From positions 1 through 5,497 of the forward strand of contig JAHEZR010000070.1 of NCBI GenBank assembly GCA_023251005.1: DNA of 5,497 nucleotides. Reading direction: 5' to 3'. This DNA is from Ignavibacteriota bacterium. GTDB lineage: Bacteria > Bacteroidota > UBA10030 > JAHEZR01. The position numbers and the translations under genes are program-made. Shown here piece by piece: positions 1-5,497 of the stretch. The notes below the pieces were generated by a model. That model was not told the origin of the DNA. It saw only the letters and a list, made by a program, of their open reading frames with translations, and searched no databases. The first letter of the stretch is position 1, and each line of letters begins with the position of its first letter.

Positions 1-1554
1 GGGAAGATTGTCCACAAGGACGGGGCCTTCGAGCTTGCAGGCCGCTGGCACCTCGATGCACAGAACTCCTTCATCATGGATGAATCAGATTTTGACGGAC
101 TCTACGAACTCGCGCGACTTACACAAATACCCGTCCAGCACCAAGCACGCACGACGATTGGCACAGGACTCTCATCTATGCAGCTCTCGTGGGCATACCG
201 CAGCAACGTGCTGATCCCGGCAAAGAAGCGCGAGCCGGAGGATTTCAAGCCAGCGAGTACTCTCTTGCTCGCAGACCGCGGCGGACTCATCTTCCAGCCA
301 GTGATGCCTGCCCGCCAAGCAGGCGGGGGATACCACGAGGATGTCGCTGAACTCGATTTCGCCTCGATGTATCCGTCGCTCATGGAGATGCACAACATTT
401 CTCCTGAGACAGTGAATTGCCACTGCTGTCGCAACAACAAGGTGCCCGAGCTTGGTTACACCATCTGTGAGAAGAAGCGTGGGATCGTGCCCGAGACACT
501 CAAGCCCATCCTCGCGAAGCGTGCGTACTACAAGCGAAAGAAGTGCGAGGCAACATCGCCGATAGAAAGAACAAAATACGACCGCAGACAGAACGCGCTG
601 AAGTGGATGCTCGTCACATGCTTCGGCTACCTCGGTTACAAGAATGCGCGCTACGGGAAGATCGAAGCACACGAGGCAGTGAATGCCTTCTCACGCGAAG
701 CGCTTCTCACTGCGAAGGAGGTCGCTGAGGCGAATGGCTTCACACTCATCCACGCAATCGTGGACTGCCTCTGGCTGAGAAAAGCTGGGGCAGCGGAAGC
801 AGACTACGAGGAGCTCTGTAAGAAAATCAAAGAGCGGGTGGGAGTGGATATCACACTCGAAGGGATTTACACCTGGATACTTTTTCCCGCGTCAAAGATG
901 GACCCGCTCACAACGACAGCGAACCGTTACGTCGGCTGGTACAGGCACGGCGAGCTAAAAGTGCGCGGCATTGAGCTGCGTCGACGTGATATACCGTTCT
1001 TCGTGAAGAAAGTCCAGGCCGCGGCGCTCGAGTGCATCACTGACGCGAAGAACATCGAGGAGATCCGGGCGGCAATCCCATCCGTGCTTCAGACGGTTGA
1101 CTACTACATTCACGAGCTACGCGAGGGAAGAGTAAACCCACTCGAGCTTGTGATCCGCCGCCAAATTTCTCAGGAGCCGAACGCGTACGTGAACGAGAGC
1201 CTCAACGCAGTGGTTGCAAAGGCCATTGAGGAAGCAGGCATCCATCTTTCCCCGGGCGAGATGATTGAGTACATTATTCTTGACCACACGGGAAAGAAAA
1301 AGCCGGAGAAAGCCAAGCCCCTTGCACTCTACGCTCTCGAGGATGGTTACGACACCGAGAAGTATACGGAGATCACACTAAAAGCAATCGAGACGCTGCT
1401 CCAGCCGTTTGGATATGATGTGGAGAAGTTGAGGGAAGTGTATGGAATTGAAAAAACGAGAAGAAGAATCAAACTGCTGCTTGAGAATCGCAAACCTGTC
1501 TTCACAGCAACCCCTTCACCAATCCCCCATCCACTTGTATCGTCGCTCCGGTAA
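1..1554 (+). CDS. Family B DNA polymerase, PolB2/Dpo2-like, 5'-truncated by the window
   Basis: The frame is open from base 1, so the ATG at 76 is internal and the N-terminus lies outside; 517 residues are visible. Numbering from Met at 76: the first ~60 residues match the end of the exonuclease-like region and the linker to the palm. Motif A is clear (D94-F-A-S-M-Y-P-S). Motif B keeps Lys176 and Gly184, but the usual N-S-x-Y-G reads V-T-C-F-G. In motif C the usual Y-G-D-T-D-S reads H-A-I-V-D230-C, so the first Asp is lost and the second kept. A thumb motif K-V-R-G with R-R-R-D follows at 295-305. This pattern fits the PolB2 group, known from archaea and some bacteria; an archaeal member (Dpo2) is reported to act in DNA-damage tolerance. 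A role in repair or translesion synthesis is inference. Cys115, 117, 118 and 131 may bind metal. The last ~18 residues read antisense through the SDR gene and look non-native. Family B is near certain; the subgroup is from remembered motif patterns. Confidence 0.9.
   Translation, partial: GKIVHKDGAFELAGRWHLDAQNSFIMDESDFDGLYELARLTQIPVQHQARTTIGTGLSSMQLSWAYRSNVLIPAKKREPEDFKPASTLLLADRGGLIFQPVMPARQAGGGYHEDVAELDFASMYPSLMEMHNISPETVNCHCCRNNKVPELGYTICEKKRGIVPETLKPILAKRAYYKRKKCEATSPIERTKYDRRQNALKWMLVTCFGYLGYKNARYGKIEAHEAVNAFSREALLTAKEVAEANGFTLIHAIVDCLWLRKAGAAEADYEELCKKIKERVGVDITLEGIYTWILFPASKMDPLTTTANRYVGWYRHGELKVRGIELRRRDIPFFVKKVQAAALECITDAKNIEEIRAAIPSVLQTVDYYIHELREGRVNPLELVIRRQISQEPNAYVNESLNAVVAKAIEEAGIHLSPGEMIEYIILDHTGKKKPEKAKPLALYALEDGYDTEKYTEITLKAIETLLQPFGYDVEKLREVYGIEKTRRRIKLLLENRKPVFTATPSPIPHPLVSSLR
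306..327 (+). repeat. GC-rich palindromic element inserted in frame in the polymerase gene
   Basis: Two overlapping inverted repeats lie here: GCCTGC (306-311) with GCAGGC (319-324), and CCCGCC (311-316) with GGCGGG (322-327). They could form alternative hairpins. The element encodes roughly M-P-A-R-Q-A-G-G, a low-complexity insert just before the conserved run leading into motif A. Short palindromes of this kind, giving PARQAGG-like peptides, are known to me as dispersed repeats in several environmental bacterial genomes. Only one copy is present in this window, so membership of a dispersed family is inference. Confidence 0.5.
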
Positions 1555-2293
1555 TGTAGCTGGCACGTTCAGAGGCGAGAAAGACGACAAGGCTGGCAAC
1601 TTCGGCCGGCTCACCCATCCGCCCCAGCGGAATCGGCTTGCTCGCTTCGTTGAGATACTCTTCAACAGACATCTTTCGTTGCTGCGCCCGTGCGGCAATG
1701 ATTTCGTCCTGCCGCTTCGTGAGGATGGAGCCCGGACAAACGTTGTTCACGAGGATCCCATCTTTCGCCAATAGATTGGAAAGTACCTTCGCAAGACCGA
1801 CGATACCCGGCCGCAGGGATGAAGAGATCACCAGATCATCCGCCGGTTGCTTCACGGTGAGCGACGTCATATTGATGATCCGTCCCCATTTTTGCTTCTG
1901 CATATAGGGGATAACCTCCCGTATGAGGCGCACCACGCTCATGAAGGTGAGGTTCACACCCTCGAGCCACTGGGCTTCCGCCAACTCGGGAAATGTCGCG
2001 ACAGGTGGGCCTCCAGCGTTGGTAACGAGGATGTCGATGTGACCGAATCTCGACACTGTCTTCTTCACTAATGATTTTATACTGGCTGGCTTCCGGAGAT
2101 CCGCGACGAAGGCTTGAACCTCAACAGCTGTCTTCTCACGAATCTCATCAGCCGCAGCCTTTACTCGTCTGCTTGAGCGAGAGCAGATAGCAACCTTTGC
2201 TCCTTCCTGGGCTAGGCCAAGTGCAATAGCCTTCCCCAGCCCTTGACTTGCTGCGGTTACGAGGGCAACGCGTTCCCGAAGTCCAAGATCCAT
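1502..2293 (-). CDS. Short-chain dehydrogenase/reductase (SDR) with atypical active site
   Basis: This 263-residue protein has the usual length of a classical SDR and a Rossmann fold throughout. The cofactor loop at 13-20 is T-A-A-S-Q-G-L-G, with Ala in place of the first Gly. An Asp follows at 65 (VADL), NAGG at 92-95, the helix-4 Asn at 114, Ser144 at the catalytic Ser position, PG at 187-188, and a C-terminal ITGATIQVDGG at 247-257. The basic stretch after strand 2 (S-R-S-S-R-R) suggests NADP(H). The YxxxK pair is missing: 13 residues after Ser144 there is Ser157, and Arg161 stands at the Lys position. The protein is therefore either a non-standard oxidoreductase or not a reductase; the substrate cannot be told. 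FabG-like annotation would be generic. No clear Shine-Dalgarno precedes the ATG at 2293, but the N-terminus fits the family. Its 3' end overlaps the convergent polymerase gene by 53 bases. Confidence 0.93.
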   Translation of the reverse strand: MDLGLRERVALVTAASQGLGKAIALGLAQEGAKVAICSRSSRRVKAAADEIREKTAVEVQAFVADLRKPASIKSLVKKTVSRFGHIDILVTNAGGPPVATFPELAEAQWLEGVNLTFMSVVRLIREVIPYMQKQKWGRIINMTSLTVKQPADDLVISSSLRPGIVGLAKVLSNLLAKDGILVNNVCPGSILTKRQDEIIAARAQQRKMSVEEYLNEASKPIPLGRMGEPAEVASLVVFLASERASYITGATIQVDGGLVKGLL

Positions 2294-2322
2294 AGTTCGT
2301 CTAGAATTGAAAGCGACTTGGC

Positions 2323-2345
2323 AGGAAAGGAATTTCCTCTTTTTT
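2323..2345 (+). terminator. Weak hairpin plus T-run, possible plus-strand terminator
   Basis: AGGAAA (2323-2328) can pair with TTTCCT (2333-2338) around a GGAA loop, followed by C and six Ts (2340-2345). The shape is that of an intrinsic terminator read on the plus strand, but the stem is only six pairs and AT-rich. No plus-strand gene ends nearby; it could only stop read-through from the polymerase gene across the SDR antisense strand. It may be chance. Confidence 0.2.
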
Positions 2346-2405
2346 GTCGACCGAAAGGATTCCCTGTCCCGCTAAGAGTGGGATTTGGAACGATACGTGG
2401 GTCAT

Positions 2406-2675
2406 TTACTCAGAGACTTGGATTCCCTGCTCGCGAAGTTTCTCCTTGATGATCTTCAAAACATCTTCGCGAGGGATCAGTGTCCGAGAACTCGAAACCT
2501 TTACTGCTTCCTCAAGCGTTCCTTCCCGCCTTGTCAGCCAAAGCCACACATGGTAGCCGAGACGATAGCGATCGTTTGGCTCTTGTGTTGGGATAGAGCT
2601 GACGCTTTCGTAGGCAATCTTCTCTCTTGATTCTGTCGGTGCTGGTACGACTGATGGTGGTGGTTTAGTGGTCAT
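2406..2675 (-). CDS. Hypothetical protein, 89 residues
   Basis: I do not recognise this protein. The N-terminal ~35 residues are rich in Pro, Ser, Thr and Glu and look disordered. Residues 36-62 hold an aromatic segment (Y-R-L-G-Y-H-V-W-L-W-L) followed by T-R-R-E-G, and residues 65-85 form a likely charged amphipathic helix (P-R-E-D-V-L-K-I-I-K-E-K-L-R). There is no signal peptide, membrane segment or Cys motif, so it is probably cytosolic. The start is supported by AGAAGG at 2681-2686, five bases upstream of the ATG. It lies in the same direction as the SDR, 112 bases upstream of it, and 154 bases downstream of the M16 operon. It could be expressed alone or with the SDR. The good ribosome binding site and uninterrupted frame favour a real gene; no function is proposed. 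Confidence 0.65.
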   Translation of the reverse strand: MTTKPPPSVVPAPTESREKIAYESVSSIPTQEPNDRYRLGYHVWLWLTRREGTLEEAVKVSSSRTLIPREDVLKIIKEKLREQGIQVSE

Positions 2676-2680
2676 GATAA

Positions 2681-2686
2681 CCTTCT
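2681..2686 (-). promoter_or_regulatory. Ribosome binding site of the 89-residue gene
   Basis: On the minus strand AGAAGG lies five bases before the ATG at 2675. It supports both the reality of this small gene and this choice of start. Confidence 0.55.
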
Positions 2687-2748
2687 TATGGTTCTACGGA
2701 TTGATCTACTCTGAACTGTCCGTTGAAACAGACGGCTTACTCCCTCAG

Positions 2749-2773
2749 CGAAACTCCCCAAAGCGGGGTTTCG
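2749..2773 (-). terminator. Hairpin in the spacer after the M16 operon, candidate terminator
   Basis: CGAAAC (2749-2754) pairs with GTTTCG (2768-2773). The stem continues with CCC/GGG inside, after a one-base bulge (T2755 on the plus strand, A on the minus strand). The loop is about six bases. It sits 57-81 bases past the stop codon of the 706-residue M16 gene, the right place for a transcription end. No clear U-tract follows on the minus strand, so a Rho-dependent end, an mRNA-stabilising stem or an unrelated palindrome are alternatives. Confidence 0.35.
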
Positions 2774-2785
2774 AAATCAACAACA

Positions 2786-2811
2786 GACGTCGACTTCAGT
2801 CGACTCCGGAG
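2786..2811. repeat. Cluster of small palindromes between M16 operon and 89-residue gene
   Basis: GTCGAC occurs twice (2789-2794 and 2799-2804) around TTCA. Because each copy is itself palindromic, the pair can form a six-bp hairpin with a four-base loop. GACGTC (2786-2791) overlaps the left copy and CTCCGGAG (2804-2811) the right. On the minus strand it lies 19-44 bases past the M16 stop and is followed by a moderately T-rich stretch, so it may help end transcription. It could equally be an operator-like site; nothing here decides. Confidence 0.35.
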
Positions 2812-2829
2812 TGTGACAATCAATCTTAA

Positions 2830-4950
2830 TCACTTCACAAACAACTTCTCACTCACACCAGCGTTCACTTTGATCTCGGTCACCGTGATCTCAACGACTT
2901 TCTTCCCGGCCTGCTGGACAGTGTGTTTGAATGGCAGCACAACACCTCCCGCATCGCGGTAATCGGAAAGGATCTCATCGACCTCTGCCGGTGCTCCCAT
3001 GAAGCGACCACGGTAGCTTTTCTTAAGGATCTGGTTCGTCTGTGCGTCGATGGTAAGCTTCATCGAGAGCGCCGTCAGACTATCCTTCACAAGCACGAGA
3101 TTGACTTTTTTGCCCTCCTCCACGGATTCCTTCAGGAACTGCACTGTGAACCGCGGCTTTTCAAAATTCTGAAGGAGAAAGACACTGTTTCGCACGACGC
3201 CTGCCGTCATTTCGCCCCGTTGAGACTCGGGCACATCTCGAGCACCCTGGGGAGTCGTCATCCAAATCGCCTTGCCATCAGAGACAGCCGTCATCTCGCC
3301 CATGGGCGTGATCATCTTTTGAGCGAACTTGTCGGGGAGCTGAATTGTCACATCGCTTGTCATGCTGAAGTCACCCTGAGGCGTTGACATCGCCATCTGG
3401 GCAACTTCTCTTAAGTCTTTTACCGCGGCAAGTTTCGCTCCACCGGAACCATTGTACACCGCGCGAAGAATCTCCTTCCCTTTCGCGATCGTCTCAGGAG
3501 TTGGGGGTGGAAAAGTCTCCTTTGGCTGTGGAATTGTGACGTCGACCGTCGTCACCTGCCCGAGTGTCGACAGTGGCTCATCGAAGTCCTCTTTCCTCCC
3601 GACGGCGAGGATGACGAGCTGATCGGGATGGAGACGTGTCTTTGCTGCGGCGAGAATATCTGCTTTCGTTACCTTCTCAATATTCTCTTTGTACTTGAAG
3701 AGAAAGTCTTTTGGATACCCATAGTAATCATAGACCATCAAACGGTTGATGATCTTTGCCTTTGAATCGAAATTGAACACAAACGAATTGAGCAGACCCT
3801 CTCGTGCAACGCGCAACTCTTCGTCGCTCACTTCTTTCGCCGCGATGTTCCTCACCTCCGTAAGCAGGGCATCAATGAATTTCATTGTCGTCTGTGATTT
3901 TGTTTCGCCACCGACGAAGAAAACTCCCGGGAAATCATAATTCGTTCCCCAGCTACTGAAAACGGCGTACGCCAGTCCCTTGTCCGAGCGAACGTTTTTG
4001 AAGAGCCGGGAGGAAAAAGCACCGCCAAGGACCTGGTTCATGAGATCAAGAGCGTAGTAATCCGGATCGTTAATCTTCCCTCCGATGTGGCCGATCCGCA
4101 CATTCGTTTGATTGATATCGTCCTTCTGGACGAAAAAGATTCGGTTCTTGAAATCGTAAGGGACATCCGGAACGGGAGGAATCTGCACCTGAGAGCGCTG
4201 CCAATCCTTGAAAGCGTTTTCCACCTTCCCCTTCATCTCTGCTGTATTGAAATCACCCCAAATGCCAAGGATAATATTATTTGGAGCGAAGAATTTCTTG
4301 TGAAAGGCAACAAGGTCTTCCCTTGTGATGTTATCAACGTGCTCGTATTCCATGATCCGCGCGTATGGACTCGTCGCACCATAGATGAGTTTTGTAAACT
4401 CACGACTGACAATCGAGAAGACGTTGTCATTTCGGCGGGCAATGGCATCGCGACGTTGGATCTTCGCAAGCTCGATCTTGTCCTCGCGAAAAGCCGGATG
4501 CATCAGAACATCTGCGAAGACACCGAACACCTTATCAACGTCTTCCTTCATTGCCGACATATTCGCCGAACCGGACGTCTGACCGATGCTGGTCTCAACC
4601 GACGCTGCGATCTTTTCAAGCTCATCGTCAAGCTCATCTCCAGATTTCGAAACTGTCCCACCTGTCCGCATCACCGTTCCCACAAGGGATGCAATTCCAA
4701 TTTTGTCGGCCAGCTCCCATCGTGATCCGGTTCGGATGACCGCTGAGGCGTTCACAACGGGCAGCTCATGATCTTCGAGGAGGTAGAGAATCATCCCATT
4801 CGACAGCTCATAGCGGGCGGGCTCCGGAATCTTCAACTCATGCAGAGGGGGATACTTCAGCGCTTTATAGGACTTTGCCTTTTGTGCTTCGGTTGGAAGT
4901 GCCAAGAAAAACAGAACAAAGACAATTAGGAATCTCTCGATGGGCTTCAT
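2830..4950 (-). CDS. Secreted M16 peptidase-family subunit (Arg/Tyr type) with LolA-like C-terminal domain
   Basis: The 706-residue protein begins with a Sec signal peptide: K2 and R6, a hydrophobic core at 7-18, and likely cleavage after T-E-A near residue 22, so it should act in the periplasm. Residues ~40-235 and ~265-450 are the two M16 halves. At the HxxEH position the sequence is S88-L-V-G91-T92, so the zinc ligands and catalytic Glu are absent. The second half keeps the active-site pair R321 and Y328 (R-S-D-K-G-L-A-Y). Such subunits are known to complete the site of an HxxEH-bearing partner in heterodimeric bacterial M16B enzymes. A Pro-rich linker (472-486) leads to ~490-706, a beta-rich region resembling LolA/LolB-type lipoprotein-carrier folds, with D-Y-R and V-V-L-P-F-K at 663-675 and an E-I-K-V-N near the end. 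The LolA assignment is inference from pattern. Substrate unknown; peptide degradation or processing is likely. The start is fixed by a full AAGGAGGTGA site and ATGA coupling to the upstream M16 gene. Confidence 0.93.
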   Translation of the reverse strand: MKPIERFLIVFVLFFLALPTEAQKAKSYKALKYPPLHELKIPEPARYELSNGMILYLLEDHELPVVNASAVIRTGSRWELADKIGIASLVGTVMRTGGTVSKSGDELDDELEKIAASVETSIGQTSGSANMSAMKEDVDKVFGVFADVLMHPAFREDKIELAKIQRRDAIARRNDNVFSIVSREFTKLIYGATSPYARIMEYEHVDNITREDLVAFHKKFFAPNNIILGIWGDFNTAEMKGKVENAFKDWQRSQVQIPPVPDVPYDFKNRIFFVQKDDINQTNVRIGHIGGKINDPDYYALDLMNQVLGGAFSSRLFKNVRSDKGLAYAVFSSWGTNYDFPGVFFVGGETKSQTTMKFIDALLTEVRNIAAKEVSDEELRVAREGLLNSFVFNFDSKAKIINRLMVYDYYGYPKDFLFKYKENIEKVTKADILAAAKTRLHPDQLVILAVGRKEDFDEPLSTLGQVTTVDVTIPQPKETFPPPTPETIAKGKEILRAVYNGSGGAKLAAVKDLREVAQMAMSTPQGDFSMTSDVTIQLPDKFAQKMITPMGEMTAVSDGKAIWMTTPQGARDVPESQRGEMTAGVVRNSVFLLQNFEKPRFTVQFLKESVEEGKKVNLVLVKDSLTALSMKLTIDAQTNQILKKSYRGRFMGAPAEVDEILSDYRDAGGVVLPFKHTVQQAGKKVVEITVTEIKVNAGVSEKLFVK

Positions 4951-5497
4951 GGTTTCTTCACCTCCTTCACGGGCTCCAGGTACGCAACGGAGCGATTTGT
5001 CTTTACAAAATAGTCGTTCGTGACCCGCTTGATATCCTGAGCGGTGACAGCTTCGATGGCATCAAGTTGTTTGAAAAGGGTTCGCCAATCTCCGGTGACC
5101 GCTTGGTAGAATGTTAGCTGGAGTGCGAGACCCTGATTCGAATTAAGCTGCCGGATAAGGCTTGCACGCGCTCGGGCCTTCACCGCTTTGAGAGTTGCAT
5201 CATCGACCAACTCTGTCTTCAGGCGGACAACCTCCGAATCGATAGCCTTCTCGCACTCCTCGTTAGTATGCCCAGGCGATGGGAGAGCAAGAAAGAGAAA
5301 GAGGCCAGGGTACTTCTGACCAGGGAACCCGCTGAATCCGCCTGCCTGCGTAGCAATCCTCTTGTCCCTGACCAAATTCCGATAGAGCCTTGAAGTTCTC
5401 CCTTGACTCAACAGGTCGGTGATGGCGTTGAACACAGCATTATCCTTGTCGTTGATACTTCCCTTGTGATATCCTAGAAGCATGACACGCTGTGATT
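4947..5497 (-). CDS. M16 peptidase-family subunit, C-terminal part only (continues beyond window)
   Basis: The frame is open to the window end, and codons upstream of the ATG at 5483 read S-Q-R-V in frame before M-L-L-G-Y-H-K, a typical start of the M16 C-terminal half, so that ATG is internal. About 182 residues are visible. Numbering from that Met, S31-R-L-Y-R marks the conserved helix, but the Arg/Tyr pair is missing: V38 and T45 align with R321 and Y328 of the downstream protein. By analogy with two-subunit M16B peptidases, this gene probably carries the HxxEH zinc site in its N-terminal half, which lies outside the window and cannot be checked. Its TGA overlaps the next gene's ATG by four bases (ATGA), so both are in one operon and probably made in equal amounts. 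The downstream partner's secretion predicts that this protein is periplasmic too. Confidence 0.88.
   Translation of the reverse strand, partial: SQRVMLLGYHKGSINDKDNAVFNAITDLLSQGRTSRLYRNLVRDKRIATQAGGFSGFPGQKYPGLFLFLALPSPGHTNEECEKAIDSEVVRLKTELVDDATLKAVKARARASLIRQLNSNQGLALQLTFYQAVTGDWRTLFKQLDAIEAVTAQDIKRVTNDYFVKTNRSVAYLEPVKEVKKP
4958..4967 (-). promoter_or_regulatory. Strong ribosome binding site of the 706-residue M16 gene
   Basis: AAGGAGGTGA on the minus strand is a full match to the usual anti-Shine-Dalgarno complement. It lies inside the last codons of the upstream M16 gene, with GGAGG ending ten bases before the ATG at 4950. It fixes the start and allows independent re-initiation besides ATGA coupling. 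Confidence 0.75.

Noticed and set aside
76..78. ATG at 76 as the polymerase start
   Set aside because: The frame is open back to base 1 and encodes conserved-looking sequence there, including G-R-W-H-L-D-A-Q-N-S, so the true start is outside the window.
172..672. 166-codon minus-strand open frame
   Set aside because: It lies antisense to the polymerase across motif A and the fingers; the composition (many Cys, Leu, Arg, His) and lack of any family signal mark it as a shadow.
1..2293. Polymerase plus SDR as a joint system
   Set aside because: The genes converge from opposite strands and have no shared operon or known pathway link; the overlap is better explained by loss of a stop codon.
2367..2383. 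Hairpin TCCCGCT / AGTGGGA after the 89-residue gene as its terminator
   Set aside because: On the minus strand the stem has a C-A mismatch, the loop is only three bases and no T-run follows, so it is too weak to call.
2357..2429. Ten-base direct repeat GGATTCCCTG at 2357-2366 and 2420-2429
   Set aside because: There are only two copies; one lies in the coding end of the 89-residue gene, with no further shared flanks, so chance is likely.
2923..3387. 154-codon plus-strand open frame
   Set aside because: It is antisense to the C-terminal domain of the M16 gene and has no domain signal.
4087..4725. 212-codon plus-strand open frame
   Set aside because: It is fully antisense to the strongly supported M16 gene, shows no recognisable domain, and its Cys/His-rich, irregular sequence is typical of a shadow frame.
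5481..5483. ATG at 5483 as the start of the upstream M16 gene
   Set aside because: It falls in the conserved R-V-M-L-L-G-Y segment at the start of an M16 C-terminal half, and the frame continues to the window edge.

Overview
The window looks like a piece of bacterial chromosome of moderate GC content, probably a metagenomic or environmental genome. It has strong AGGAGG-type ribosome binding sites, a periplasmic M16 zinc-peptidase gene pair and a Sec signal peptide. This gene mix fits a Gram-negative didermic bacterium such as those of the FCB or Acidobacteria groups, but the sequence alone does not fix the phylum. I saw no tRNA, rRNA, CRISPR array, transposase or integrase.

Layout. Positions 1-1554 (+) hold the 3' part of a family B DNA polymerase. 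It most resembles the divergent PolB2 (Dpo2-like) group, with altered motifs B and C. Everything else is on the minus strand. A short-chain dehydrogenase/reductase (SDR, 1502-2293) converges on the polymerase gene and overlaps its 3' end by 53 bases. Upstream of the SDR on its own strand come an 89-residue protein I do not recognise (2406-2675), then a 154-base spacer with hairpins. Next is a two-gene M16 peptidase operon: a 706-residue secreted subunit (2830-4950), and upstream of it the C-terminal part of a second M16 protein (4947-5497) that runs off the window. The two peptidase genes overlap by ATGA and are probably translationally coupled.

How the genes work together. The M16 pair is the only clear functional unit. 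The 706-residue subunit has lost the HxxEH zinc motif but keeps the Arg/Tyr pair. The upstream subunit lacks the Arg/Tyr pair and so probably supplies the zinc site, in a part not visible here. The 706-residue subunit also carries a C-terminal domain that looks LolA/LolB-like. The polymerase, SDR and small protein have no evident functional link to the peptidases or to each other.

Most interesting points: the PolB2-type polymerase with a DTD-to-IVD change in motif C, a short GC-rich palindrome inserted in frame in that gene, the split M16 active site with a C-terminal fusion, and an SDR lacking the YxxxK catalytic residues. I found no complete new multi-gene system.
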